Of a DNA stretch of 64,000 nucleotides, positions 1 to 9,135 are shown piece by piece (positions within the stretch are counted from its first letter, which is position 1; the number at the start of each line of letters is the position of its first letter). A program made the position numbers and the translations under genes. This DNA is from an uncultured Clostridia bacterium (lineage in GTDB: Bacteria; Bacillota; Clostridia; Lachnospirales; Anaerotignaceae): assembly GCA_944383885.1 (NCBI GenBank), contig CALWRF010000018.1:50190-114189 (forward strand), in the 5' to 3' direction. The notes below the pieces were generated by a model that saw nothing but the letters and a program-made list of their open reading frames with translations, ran no database searches and was not told the DNA's origin.

Positions 1-843
1 GTAATATTTTCCGTCAAGCAATAAAAAGAATTTTTCACACGTTAACGCATCTTTATCAATTGCATCTTTTTTACGAAAATATTTTCTAAAACCTTCAATA
101 AAAATATCATCATCAATACCATCAAAAAAATGATTAAGGATATAATTAGATTCCATTACATCTCTCATAGAATTAGATACAATAGGCGCACTTGTATTTT
201 CCCCTCCGCCATCAACAAACCGACGATGATGGACTAAAACCTTTTGTATTATATTAATCTTATATTTCTTAACTACACGAATCCACATATCAAAATCTGG
301 AAGTTGACGCATAAAAGGATTATAAACTCCAATTGTATCATACACTTCCTTTCTTATGAGCATGCTTGGATGACAAATGCAGTTTCCATTTAAGAAAAAA
401 TGAGCTAACCATTGCCCTCTTGTTCTATTAGGCTGCATAAATATTTTGTTGTCTTTCATAATCTCATTATTGTTTTCATCAATAAAAGATGCCCATGAAA
501 AACATGCTCCATAATCATCATGACTTTCCATAAATTCAACTTGTTCTTTTAGTCTGTCAGATAACCAAACATCATCTGAATTAATAAGAGCTATATATTT
601 CCCAGTTGCATTTTCTATTAAAAACCTATGGTTCTCAGCTGCACCTCTGTTTTCCTTAAAGAAATATGTTTTTATTCTTGAATCATCATATTTTTTTATT
701 ACATTAGCAGTTCCATCTTTTGAACAATCATCAGCAATCAATAACTCAAAATCTTTAAATGTCTGATTTAGTACACTTTCTATTGCTTCTCCAACAAAAT
801 TTTCATGATTATAAGCTGGAAGTATAACAGAAACCAATGGCAT
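1..843 (-). CDS. Glycosyltransferase family 2, 3' end cut by the window edge
   Basis: The reading frame starts at ATG 843, behind a GGAGG box seven bases upstream, and stays open for 281 codons to the window edge, so the C-terminus is missing. The N-terminus has the GT-A fold opening (VSVILPAYNHENF), a nucleotide-binding stretch ADDCSKDGT near residues 38-45 and a DxD-like metal motif NSDDVW near residues 89-93. This class transfers a sugar from a nucleotide-sugar at the cytoplasmic face of the membrane. It is the last visible gene of the surface polysaccharide locus. The donor and acceptor cannot be read from the sequence. The family call is firm; the substrate is unknown. Confidence 0.88.
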   Translation of the reverse strand, partial: MPLVSVILPAYNHENFVGEAIESVLNQTFKDFELLIADDCSKDGTANVIKKYDDSRIKTYFFKENRGAAENHRFLIENATGKYIALINSDDVWLSDRLKEQVEFMESHDDYGACFSWASFIDENNNEIMKDNKIFMQPNRTRGQWLAHFFLNGNCICHPSMLIRKEVYDTIGVYNPFMRQLPDFDMWIRVVKKYKINIIQKVLVHHRRFVDGGGENTSAPIVSNSMRDVMESNYILNHFFDGIDDDIFIEGFRKYFRKKDAIDKDALTCEKFFLLLDGKYY

Positions 844-867
844 TTTAATTCCTCCAAAATTAACAAC

Positions 868-1539
868 TTATTTAAAAACTTTTTTGTCAATATTATCCTT
901 TATAACTTTAGCAGGTATTCCAGTTATAATTTTCTCACTTTCAATATTTTTTGTTATTACAGCACTCATTCCAACTATACACCAATCACCAATACTAATA
1001 TGATCTTTTGCCATAGCCCCAATTCCAAAAAAGCAATTTTCTCCAACTACACATCCACCAACTGCTGAAACATGAACAGAAAAAAAAGTATTCCTTTTAA
1101 TAATTGCGTCATGCCCAACTATACATCCAAAATTAAGGAATACATTATCTTCGACAACAGCATTTGAAGCTATGTGGCAAAAGGACTGTATTACAACTCC
1201 CTTTCCTATTTTAGCTGTTGGAGATACAATGGCATTAGGACAAATCACATTAGCAAAATCATAACCATCCCTTTCAACTTTTTCATAAAGTTTCTTTCTT
1301 GATAATGGCTCACCAGTAGCAATAATAACCTCAGCATCATTTTTATCTATACTATTCTTAAAATATTCATAAGTCAATACATTCTTACCATAAAATGTAT
1401 TTTCTCCTTTAGAATCATCATATGTATCATCTATAAAACAAATTTCTTTCCATTTTTTTTCTGTTTCTTGTATAAGTTCAGCAGTATCACAAACTTCTTT
1501 ACCAGCACCACCAGCACAGTAAATAAATAAACTTTTCAT
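868..1539 (-). CDS. NeuD/PglD-family sugar O- or N-acyltransferase
   Basis: This is a 223-residue protein with two parts. A short Rossmann-like N-terminal domain opens with a glycine-rich loop (YCAGGAGKEV, residues 7-16). From about residue 100 a left-handed beta-helix of hexapeptide repeats follows (for example AVVEDNVFLNFGCIVGHDAI). His143 in VGHDA is placed like the catalytic histidine of PglD and NeuD. Such enzymes acetylate amino- or hydroxy-sugars using acetyl-CoA. The aminotransferase gene at 4901-6019 makes an N-acetylated amino sugar a reasonable product, but that link is inferred from context. The start follows AGGAGG by six bases. Confidence 0.82.
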   Translation of the reverse strand: MKSLFIYCAGGAGKEVCDTAELIQETEKKWKEICFIDDTYDDSKGENTFYGKNVLTYEYFKNSIDKNDAEVIIATGEPLSRKKLYEKVERDGYDFANVICPNAIVSPTAKIGKGVVIQSFCHIASNAVVEDNVFLNFGCIVGHDAIIKRNTFFSVHVSAVGGCVVGENCFFGIGAMAKDHISIGDWCIVGMSAVITKNIESEKIITGIPAKVIKDNIDKKVFK

Positions 1540-1588
1540 TTTATCCTCCTATAATTCTAAAAATATAATTATTTTTGATAATTAAATT

Positions 1589-2530
1589 TTATCTATTCTT
1601 TAATTTACTTGTTATTTTATTAGGTATAATTCCTTTTATAATCCATATAATAAATGGTGGAATCCAGTCTTTGAGACGTATTATTTTTCTTTTATTATCT
1701 TCAAATTGAACACTATTTATAAATTCTGTTGGTTTAATCATTCTAAGCTGACTTTTCACTCTTTCTTTATGTTCCATAAATTCATTATGAAACACTCCTC
1801 CAGTAAATTTATCGTACTCATCAATAGTTTCAATTAAATTTTGTAAATTTTCTTCTTGACTTTTACCACTCCATTGTCCATTAGAATGGATTCTGTATAT
1901 ATTCATATTCTCAGACAAATAAGCAATCATACCATTTCTGCCTATCATAACATTTGTTAACCAATCATAAGCTACCATATCAAACATCTCTACAGGAAGC
2001 TTATCCAATTCTTTTTTCCTATAAACGCAATTAGAAAAATTACCTATAATATTATCTTTTACTAAATCTCTCGAAGTAATAAGTTGATATTCCTTTTCCG
2101 GAACCCAAAACGGTTGTAAGTGAAACTTAAAATTTTCAAAATCACCTACGATATATCTATTAAAACTCATAGTACACTCTTGGTGTAATTCTAAAAAATC
2201 AACATGTTTTTGTAACCTATTTGGGTCAGTCCACAGATCATCCCCTTCCATAACAGCAACATATTTTGCATCGCAAGCTGCAAATCCACGTTTATAATTT
2301 TTTGTTATTCCAACATTTTCATTATTGTTCAAATACACAAAAGGTATTTTTGATTCCTTTTCTATATCTTTAATAATTTTAACTGTATTATCTGTTGACT
2401 TATCATCTGCTACAATTATATTAAAATCAAATTCAGTTTTTTGTATTAAAATAGAATCTAAAGTTTCTTTTATAAATTTCTCATGATTATATGTTACTAA
2501 AAGAACATTTAATTTCTTTTCTGATTGCAT
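1589..2530 (-). CDS. Glycosyltransferase family 2
   Basis: A 313-residue GT-A protein. The N-terminal strand reads NVLLVTYNHEKFI. ADDKSTDNT (residues 41-49) binds the nucleotide and EGDDLW (95-100) supplies the DxD-type metal site. The C-terminal end is basic with a hydrophobic patch (IPPFIIWIIKGIIP), which suggests membrane association. The ATG directly abuts the stop of the upstream 785-residue gene with no intervening base, so the two are probably translationally coupled. It most likely adds one residue of the polysaccharide repeat unit. Linkage and donor cannot be told from sequence. Confidence 0.88.
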   Translation of the reverse strand: MQSEKKLNVLLVTYNHEKFIKETLDSILIQKTEFDFNIIVADDKSTDNTVKIIKDIEKESKIPFVYLNNNENVGITKNYKRGFAACDAKYVAVMEGDDLWTDPNRLQKHVDFLELHQECTMSFNRYIVGDFENFKFHLQPFWVPEKEYQLITSRDLVKDNIIGNFSNCVYRKKELDKLPVEMFDMVAYDWLTNVMIGRNGMIAYLSENMNIYRIHSNGQWSGKSQEENLQNLIETIDEYDKFTGGVFHNEFMEHKERVKSQLRMIKPTEFINSVQFEDNKRKIIRLKDWIPPFIIWIIKGIIPNKITSKLKNR

Positions 2531-4888
2531 TTATTTACTCATCCTTTTTCCTAATATATTCCACCAAATAGTTTTTTTAACTCTAGCCTCAAAAATCTCA
2601 TATTCTTTTATTAAATCTTCGAGTCTTGCTATTGTATTATCTGCTATTATTTTTTCTGCATTTAATTGTTTTTTACTATTTTCTAGATTTGCGTATGCTC
2701 CTTGAATTCCTCTATATTCATTTTCTAATTTTTTATACTCTTCATTTATTTCACTATAACCTTTATTCAGATTTTCATAAGCTACTTTTAAATCATTATA
2801 TCCCAAAGACAAGTTCATATTATTGCTTTGTAAATCATTATAGCCTGTTGAAAGATTATCATAAGCATTATGCAAGTCATTATAACCAGTTGAAAGATTA
2901 TCATAAGATTTTTTCAAATTTTCATATCCTTCTAAAAGATTAGTATAAGCATTTCTTAAATCCAAATAACCTTTGTTTCCAATTTCAGTAGCTTGTTCCA
3001 TAGCATGAATTAAATTAGATGTGTAATTTTGAATTTCTTTATTTAAAATCTCGATTCTTGGTTTCATCTGTGATTCAAATGAATACAATTTCTTACATAA
3101 CATCCTTCCATTTTCAGCTATAAGCTCAAGTTCATTTGGATTATTATAATAATATTCTATTTTATTTAGAATATCATCTGAATTACTATCAATTTCAACA
3201 AAATTTTTGCCATTAATATAAAATCCGTTATCTTTTTCAAATTCACAAGTACTAAAAATAGCTACTTTTCTTAAAGCAGCATCTACACATGTTGTAGTTG
3301 GAAATCCATCAAAAGCACCTTTTATTATAACACCACTTTTAACAGGTGATATAATAATGTCTTTATCATAGTAAAAATCATTAAGTTCTTTTGCAGTTTT
3401 ATATTCATAAAACTTAATTTTGCTTTGTATATCTGATACATCAATTACATTTTCATCAAAACCACCTAAAACATGGAACATTACATTATCTATTTTTTTA
3501 ACTATTTTTTTTGCAGCTTCAATAAAAATATCATATCCCTTATCTTCACCTAATTTTGTATATTTATTTGCTACAAAGCATATATCCATTTGATTTTTAT
3601 TTATTCCATATCTTTTACAATTATCTACATCACAATTAATACTTTTTTCAGAAATTACAGCACCACCATATATAAACTCTATCTTATTAGGCTCACAAAA
3701 CTTTTTATTAATCAAATAACTATAAGTTATATTCTGTGTTACTATAACCTTTCTAAAAAAAGGTGAAGAAAAGAGTCTTTTTAATTTATAGTCCGACTCC
3801 TCATTATCTAAAGCAAAACCTCCACCTGGGTATAATTCAAAAACAAAAGGTATTTTATTTTTTTCTACACCGTCAATACAATAAAAAGCATTGTTTAAAA
3901 AACAAAAATATGCAAGCCTTGATTTAAAACTATCATCAAACTTCATATAGGAATTAAATGGGTACATTATTACCTTATGTGAGTTTGCTTTTTTTATTAA
4001 GTCTCTTAATTTAATATCATCTTTTCTTTTTTGACTGCCACAATTTGTGTAAATCATTATGCTGTCAAAATGTTTAAGATATTCGTTAAATTCTATATCT
4101 CTAAATGACATTTTATCACTTGGAAAATAGTCATCAACAATAACTAAATCTATCAATTTAGAACTGTCTTTTATTTCTTGAAATCTGCTTGCTTCTCTTT
4201 GTATCTCATGTAATTTATCAAGTATTTCCTTATCAATATCTTTTTCTGATGTTTTAAGAATAATCCCATATTCATTTTCTTCTACTATAAGTGTATATTT
4301 CTTTTTTACTTCTTCATACACTATTCTAACGCTTTGCCAATCTATATCATCAAATACTATAATTCCATTATCTTTGACCAGTTCACAATAATTTTCAGCA
4401 TTAAATTTAACAAAATCATAGTCATGATTTCCATCTATATGAAGCATTCCAATACTTTTTATTCGTTTTTTTATGTCAGATAAAGCCTCTGCACTTGTTT
4501 TTCTTATTATTTCAACACAATCGCTCATATTAAAATAATCTCTTAAAAACATCACATCTTTATAAATTTCAGGAAATGATATTAATGCCATTTTTTCATC
4601 TATTAAATTTTTAATATCATCAGAAATATCTTTTTCTTTTAAGCACTCATTTAGATAAGGATCTATACCAAAAGTTTGTCCGCCAAATTCCTTTACAGCT
4701 ACAGAAGTTGAAAATAAACTTTTTCCCCTATATACTCCAATTTCTACAAAATTACTAAGTTCAAATATTTTGTAACTTAAAGCCATTAAAAAACATTTTT
4801 TTAAAACACTTCCACCAAACTCATCAAAGTATATTCGTTCATTTATATTTCTTACATCTTCATATAGTTTTAAAATATCATCTGCCAT
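2531..4888 (-). CDS. Fusion: class I methyltransferase + GT-B glycosyltransferase + heptad-repeat coiled coil
   Basis: A 785-residue protein with three parts. Residues about 30-215 look like a Methyltransf_24-type SAM enzyme (FVEIGVYRGKSLF at 48-60, MLHIDGNHDYDF at 148-159, IIVFDDIDW at 176-184). Residues about 245-630 look like a GT-B glycosyltransferase; the C-terminal lobe has LGGFDE and SPVKSGVIIKGAFDGFPTT. Residues 641-745 are fifteen near-perfect heptads, mostly of the form YxNLxxG or YNDLxxA. The tail is basic with two tryptophans. Coupling a capping methylation to chain growth and measuring length with a coiled coil resembles the WbdA/WbdD logic of O-antigen systems, but that analogy is inference. 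The start follows AGGAG; the gene abuts the next glycosyltransferase. Confidence 0.75.
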   Translation of the reverse strand: MADDILKLYEDVRNINERIYFDEFGGSVLKKCFLMALSYKIFELSNFVEIGVYRGKSLFSTSVAVKEFGGQTFGIDPYLNECLKEKDISDDIKNLIDEKMALISFPEIYKDVMFLRDYFNMSDCVEIIRKTSAEALSDIKKRIKSIGMLHIDGNHDYDFVKFNAENYCELVKDNGIIVFDDIDWQSVRIVYEEVKKKYTLIVEENEYGIILKTSEKDIDKEILDKLHEIQREASRFQEIKDSSKLIDLVIVDDYFPSDKMSFRDIEFNEYLKHFDSIMIYTNCGSQKRKDDIKLRDLIKKANSHKVIMYPFNSYMKFDDSFKSRLAYFCFLNNAFYCIDGVEKNKIPFVFELYPGGGFALDNEESDYKLKRLFSSPFFRKVIVTQNITYSYLINKKFCEPNKIEFIYGGAVISEKSINCDVDNCKRYGINKNQMDICFVANKYTKLGEDKGYDIFIEAAKKIVKKIDNVMFHVLGGFDENVIDVSDIQSKIKFYEYKTAKELNDFYYDKDIIISPVKSGVIIKGAFDGFPTTTCVDAALRKVAIFSTCEFEKDNGFYINGKNFVEIDSNSDDILNKIEYYYNNPNELELIAENGRMLCKKLYSFESQMKPRIEILNKEIQNYTSNLIHAMEQATEIGNKGYLDLRNAYTNLLEGYENLKKSYDNLSTGYNDLHNAYDNLSTGYNDLQSNNMNLSLGYNDLKVAYENLNKGYSEINEEYKKLENEYRGIQGAYANLENSKKQLNAEKIIADNTIARLEDLIKEYEIFEARVKKTIWWNILGKRMSK
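2654..2968 (-). repeat. In-frame 21-bp repeats coding fifteen heptads
   Basis: Fifteen consecutive seven-residue units lie at residues 641-745 of the fusion protein: YLDLRNA, YTNLLEG, YENLKKS, YDNLSTG, YNDLHNA, YDNLSTG, YNDLQSN and so on. Tyr occupies the first position and Leu or Ile the fourth in nearly all. YDNLSTG-YNDL occurs twice with almost identical DNA, which points to recent 42-bp duplication. The 1-4 hydrophobic spacing is that of a left-handed coiled coil. Confidence 0.85.
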
Positions 4889-4900
4889 AAAATAATCTCC

Positions 4901-6019
4901 TTAGTGCATACCTTGTATAATGCCGCAAATCCTTTTTACATTATCTATTCCTAAATCAGGATAAATTGGCAAAGTCAAAACTCTATCTGAAACATATTTT
5001 GCTATTGGTAAACTATCAGTATTAAATTTATCTTTATAACATTCAAATTCTGTAACCAACGGATAAAAATATTTTCTTGAATAAATATTATTTGATTCAA
5101 GCTCCTTAAATACATCATCTCTTGTAAAACCTGTTTGATTTTCATCAATAACTATAGGAAAATATGCATAATTGTCCTTAATTCCCAGTTTTTTATTATT
5201 ATTATAATTTATAGTTTTTATACCATTAACCTTGCTTAACAATTCAACATAGTACTGACAGAGCTTTTCTCTTTTCTCAATATTTTTATCAACATAATCC
5301 AAATTACAACTTCCCATTGCTGCTGCAAATTCATTCATTTTTGCATTTAAGCCTACAGAAATAACACTTTCAGGTCCTTCTATTCCAAAATTTCTTAAAT
5401 TTTTTAAATCTCTGCTGTATATATCATCTTTATATATAACAGCCCCTCCTTCGATAGAGTTAAATACTTTTGTCGCATGAAAAGAAAACATTGATGCATC
5501 TCCAAAGTTACATATTGATTCACCATTTATAGTAACTCCAAATGCATGAGCTGCATCAAATATAAGTTTTAAATTATATTTATTAGCTATAGAGCTTAAT
5601 TTTTTTATATCGCAAGGTTGACCATATACATGAACTGCAAGTATAGCGGTAGTCTTTTCTGATATCAAAGATTCAATTTTATCGCTATCTATTGTATAGT
5701 TTGTTTCATTAATATCGCAAAAAACAGGCTTAATCCCGTTCATTACTATTGCATGAGTTGTTGAAGCAAATGTAAAAGGTGTTGTAATAACTTCTCCTTT
5801 CAATTGCAACGCTTTTATTATTATATCAAGAGCCATATGCCCATTTACATAAAGTTCAAGATTTTTGCACCCCAAGTATTTTTTTAATTTATCTTCAAAT
5901 TCATTATAGATTACTCCATTATTTGTCAACCAATGTGTTTTCCATAATTGTTCTATTTTTTTAAAATATTCTTCTTTTGGAGGAAGCGAAGATTTCGTCA
6001 CTAAAATTTTATCATTCAT
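4901..6019 (-). CDS. DegT/DnrJ/EryC1/StrS-family PLP-dependent sugar aminotransferase
   Basis: A 372-residue member of the aspartate-aminotransferase fold family that aminates 3-keto or 4-keto nucleotide sugars with glutamate or glutamine as donor. Visible features are the PLP-binding segment TPFTFASTTHA (80-90), Asp155 and His158 in FDAAHAFG, and Schiff-base Lys184 in SFHATKVFNSIEGG. ATG 6019 is chosen because GAGGTG lies six bases upstream; an in-frame GTG nine bases earlier falls inside that ribosome binding site. It sits between the 785-residue fusion gene and the ABC exporter gene. The product is likely an amino sugar of the surface glycan. The keto-sugar substrate could be the RfbB product, but that is inference. 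Confidence 0.9.
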   Translation of the reverse strand: MNDKILVTKSSLPPKEEYFKKIEQLWKTHWLTNNGVIYNEFEDKLKKYLGCKNLELYVNGHMALDIIIKALQLKGEVITTPFTFASTTHAIVMNGIKPVFCDINETNYTIDSDKIESLISEKTTAILAVHVYGQPCDIKKLSSIANKYNLKLIFDAAHAFGVTINGESICNFGDASMFSFHATKVFNSIEGGAVIYKDDIYSRDLKNLRNFGIEGPESVISVGLNAKMNEFAAAMGSCNLDYVDKNIEKREKLCQYYVELLSKVNGIKTINYNNNKKLGIKDNYAYFPIVIDENQTGFTRDDVFKELESNNIYSRKYFYPLVTEFECYKDKFNTDSLPIAKYVSDRVLTLPIYPDLGIDNVKRICGIIQGMH

Positions 6020-6040
6020 TTTCAACACCTCAAATTTAAT

Positions 6041-6766
6041 TTAAAACAAAAAATTTCGATAAGTCTCACAAACAAATTTAGTTTCTCCAAACATTTTTAC
6101 TTTTCCATGATCAAGCCATAAAACCTTATCACACATTTTTTCAATTTGATCTATACTGTGTGAAACAAATAAAACTGTTGTTCCACCACCCATAAGTTCA
6201 AGCATTTTTTTTGAACTTTTATTTTGGAATTTGCTATCGCCAACTGAGAGAATTTCATCAACAATCATTATTTCCGGGTTTACTTCTGTAGCTATAGAAA
6301 ATGCTAGTCTCATTAGCATACCAGAAGAATAATTTCGTATTGGTTCATATATAAAGTCTCCTAATTCAGAAAAATCTATAATACTTTGTTTTTTGCTTTC
6401 AACATATTCTTTGGTATAACCAAGAATTGCTCCATTAAGATATATGTTTTCTTCACCAGTAAGTTCAAAATCAAAACCACTTCCTAGTTCCAACATAGGA
6501 ACAATATTACCATACACCTTCACTTCACCAACCGTTGGTTTCATTATACCAGATATTATTTTTAGCAGTGTACTTTTTCCTGATCCATTTTCACCTATAA
6601 TACCTATAACTTCTCCTTTATTAACACTAAAGCTAACATTTTTCAAAGCCCAAAATTCTTGAACTTTATTTTTCCTTTTATAAAAAGTAACAATAGTTTC
6701 CTTCAAACTATTAACTCTGTTCTGAGACATTTTAAATTTCATTCCTACATTCTTAACCTCTATCAT
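6041..6766 (-). CDS. Polysaccharide ABC exporter, ATP-binding subunit (Wzt/TagH type)
   Basis: A 241-residue ATPase. The Walker A motif GENGSGKST is at 58-66, the signature is the degenerate YSSGM at 146-150, Walker B IMIVDE at 166-171 and the switch histidine in VSHS near 203. The YSSGM signature and the linker before Walker A are typical of O-antigen and teichoic-acid exporters. It ends shortly after the nucleotide-binding domain, so it lacks the C-terminal carbohydrate-binding domain of Wzt proteins that recognise a methylated chain end. Its partner is the permease at 6793-8232. The start follows GAGAGG by five bases. Confidence 0.92.
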   Translation of the reverse strand: MIEVKNVGMKFKMSQNRVNSLKETIVTFYKRKNKVQEFWALKNVSFSVNKGEVIGIIGENGSGKSTLLKIISGIMKPTVGEVKVYGNIVPMLELGSGFDFELTGEENIYLNGAILGYTKEYVESKKQSIIDFSELGDFIYEPIRNYSSGMLMRLAFSIATEVNPEIMIVDEILSVGDSKFQNKSSKKMLELMGGGTTVLFVSHSIDQIEKMCDKVLWLDHGKVKMFGETKFVCETYRNFLF

Positions 6767-6792
6767 AAAAACCTCTCAACATCATAAATTCA

Positions 6793-8232
6793 TCACAAAT
6801 ACATTATAAATTTATCTTGCGTTTTCTTAAACACAAAAGATCCAAGCATAATAGATACAATTGAAAATATTATACAATATAAATATGCCTTAGGTTCAGG
6901 TGAAACCCCATCAATTATAGCAATTCTGCTAAACCTTATAAAATGATACATTGGATTTAACTTAAATATAAAACTCAACTTTTCTGGCAATATTGTCTCT
7001 GGATAAAATAAAGGTGTAGCATACATCCATATTAAACTTATAACATTCCACAAAAATTGTGTGTCTCTAAAAAACACCATCGCAGATGAAAGAATAAACA
7101 CCATTCCCAAACAAAAAACAAACAATGTTATAATTGAAAATATTACTAGAAAGATAGAAAGAGAAAGTTCAAGACGTGTTATTAATATAACAATCATAAG
7201 CGGTATTAATGATATCATTAAATTTATAAGTGATGAAACCACCCTAGTAAAAGGATATATATATTTAGGAACATACACTTTTGTTATCAAACCCGCATTT
7301 CCAACTATTGATGTCAGACCCATAGAAACTGATTCTGTAAAAAATCCAAACATTACTATACCTATCATAAGATAAACAGGAAAATTAACTATATTGGATT
7401 TAAAAATCGTTGAAAATACTACATATTGAACAATCATTGTCAATAAAGGATTTAAAAAACTCCAGAAAAGTCCTAAAATAGATCTTTTGTACTTACCTTT
7501 AAAATCTCGCGAAACTAATTGCTTTATAAGAAAATTGTACTTATAAAATACTGTTATACACATTAGTAACAAACTGTTTTTATTATGATTAAATTTTCTA
7601 TTTGCATTAATAATATATAATACTAAAATAATACCTAATAATGTAGCAAAATATGGATAATATTCTCCAAATAAGAAATATTCTTCATAACCTAAAGAAA
7701 AACTTATTTCGCCATCTATTGGTGTATTATTAAGTATTAAGCCTGTACCATTTTTGGTAAATTCAGGATTATACCATAATGATATTGCATTACCAGTATA
7801 AGCTCCTTCAGATTTAATTACTAATGAATATTTACCACTAGTATTAGTTAAATTAACTGCTTTATCTGATATTATTTCAAAAGGTTTATTATCTTCAAGT
7901 GATGAAACATCATAGCTTTTACTATATAAAATATTTTTTGATTCGCCATCTATAATATCAATGAATATTTCACCGCTATTTGATCTATTATATGTTGTAG
8001 GATATATAACAAAAGAAGTTATACTGTCTTTATCAAGCAAAAAATCTTGTCTTATAATAGTTCCATCTGTAATCTCTCCAATAACTATTGGACCTGAAAT
8101 TGGTTCTTCATATCCTCTTTGTAACTTAATACCATCACCAGCTATAAATTTAAATATGATTGCACACAAAATATAAACTAAGATTATTTTTATTCCAATT
8201 CTTTTAATCTCTATTTCATTAAACGGTTTCAT
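6793..8232 (-). CDS. ABC-2 polysaccharide export permease (Wzm-like) with an extra N-terminal extracytoplasmic domain
   Basis: A 479-residue membrane protein, nearly twice the usual 260 residues of Wzm or TagG. Residues 1-11 are cytoplasmic, 12-30 form a transmembrane helix and 31-190 form a beta-rich soluble region without cysteines. A second helix covers about 193-209. From residue 230 the canonical ABC-2 permease begins (QLVSRDFKGKYKRSILGLFWSFLNP), with about six helices. By topology the extra domain faces outside. It may contact the exported glycan or the wall; that is inference. The gene overlaps rfbD by 14 bases, which supports co-translation, and is followed by the ATPase gene. Confidence 0.85.
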   Translation of the reverse strand: MKPFNEIEIKRIGIKIILVYILCAIIFKFIAGDGIKLQRGYEEPISGPIVIGEITDGTIIRQDFLLDKDSITSFVIYPTTYNRSNSGEIFIDIIDGESKNILYSKSYDVSSLEDNKPFEIISDKAVNLTNTSGKYSLVIKSEGAYTGNAISLWYNPEFTKNGTGLILNNTPIDGEISFSLGYEEYFLFGEYYPYFATLLGIILVLYIINANRKFNHNKNSLLLMCITVFYKYNFLIKQLVSRDFKGKYKRSILGLFWSFLNPLLTMIVQYVVFSTIFKSNIVNFPVYLMIGIVMFGFFTESVSMGLTSIVGNAGLITKVYVPKYIYPFTRVVSSLINLMISLIPLMIVILITRLELSLSIFLVIFSIITLFVFCLGMVFILSSAMVFFRDTQFLWNVISLIWMYATPLFYPETILPEKLSFIFKLNPMYHFIRFSRIAIIDGVSPEPKAYLYCIIFSIVSIMLGSFVFKKTQDKFIMYL

Positions 8233-9073
8233 TCAACCTCACCTCATTCAAAAAAACTTTAAGCGAGTCTTTCCAATATGGAAGCGTATTAAATCCTGCT
8301 TCTAAAAGACATTTTTTGTCAAGTTTTGAATTTAAAGGTCTTAAAGCTTTTGCATTATAATCCTTGGTTAATATAAAATTTATCTTATTATCATATCCCA
8401 AGTACTTAAATATTTCTTTAGCAAACTCTGCCCATGAGCAATATCCTTCATTTGTAGCATTATATATCCCATATTTTTCTGTAAACACCATGTCACATAA
8501 AAGCTTAGATAAATCTACAGAATATGTTGGAGAACCAATCTGATCACATACAATACTTATTTCATCTTTATATTTACCAATTTCTATCATTTTTTTCACA
8601 AAATTATTTCCATTTATCCCATATACCCAAGATGTTCTTACAATAAAAAATTTAGTTATATACTTTTTAACAAAACTTTCTCCAGATAATTTGCTTTTTC
8701 CATATATATTTAAAGGCTTTGGAATACTTTTAGTAGTATAAACCCCTTCTAATTCACCAGAAAATACATAGTCAGTACTTATATAAATCATTTTTGCACC
8801 AATATCTTTACATGCTTCAGCAATAAACTTCGTTCCTAATGCATTAACCTTTTCACACAATTCTGGCTCATCTTCAGCTTTATCAACTGCCGTATATGCT
8901 GCACAATGAATAATAGCTTCAGGTGACACATTTTTTATAAAATTTTTAGTTTTTTGCTCATCTGTAATATCAAAATCTTTTCTTCCAACACCAATACATT
9001 CAATATTCCTATTTTTTAGTTCTTTTACTACATCATATCCAAGCTGTCCGTTTACACCGGTTACCAGTATCAT
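8219..9073 (-). CDS. rfbD: dTDP-4-dehydrorhamnose reductase
   Basis: This is the last step of dTDP-L-rhamnose synthesis: NAD(P)H-dependent reduction of dTDP-4-keto-L-rhamnose. The 284-residue protein has the Rossmann opening MILVTGVNGQLG, the STDYVF strand at 99-104 and the short-chain dehydrogenase YxxxK pair Tyr124/Lys128 in NIYGKSK. ATG 9073 is preferred because GGAGG lies five bases upstream; an in-frame TTG at 9085 overlaps that box. rfbB, rfbC and rfbA lie upstream, with one glycosyltransferase gene between. The 3' end overlaps the permease start. Confidence 0.95.
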   Translation of the reverse strand: MILVTGVNGQLGYDVVKELKNRNIECIGVGRKDFDITDEQKTKNFIKNVSPEAIIHCAAYTAVDKAEDEPELCEKVNALGTKFIAEACKDIGAKMIYISTDYVFSGELEGVYTTKSIPKPLNIYGKSKLSGESFVKKYITKFFIVRTSWVYGINGNNFVKKMIEIGKYKDEISIVCDQIGSPTYSVDLSKLLCDMVFTEKYGIYNATNEGYCSWAEFAKEIFKYLGYDNKINFILTKDYNAKALRPLNSKLDKKCLLEAGFNTLPYWKDSLKVFLNEVRLNETV

Positions 9074-9135
9074 AATGTCCTCCAAAGTTAATTTTAAATT
9101 TTTAAACTGTATTTAAGTAGCCTAATCTTATATAA

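Noticed and set aside
2626..2943. A 105-codon plus-strand frame with a repeated His/Tyr-rich peptide
   Set aside because: It is the shadow of the 21-bp repeats that encode the heptads of the minus-strand fusion protein.
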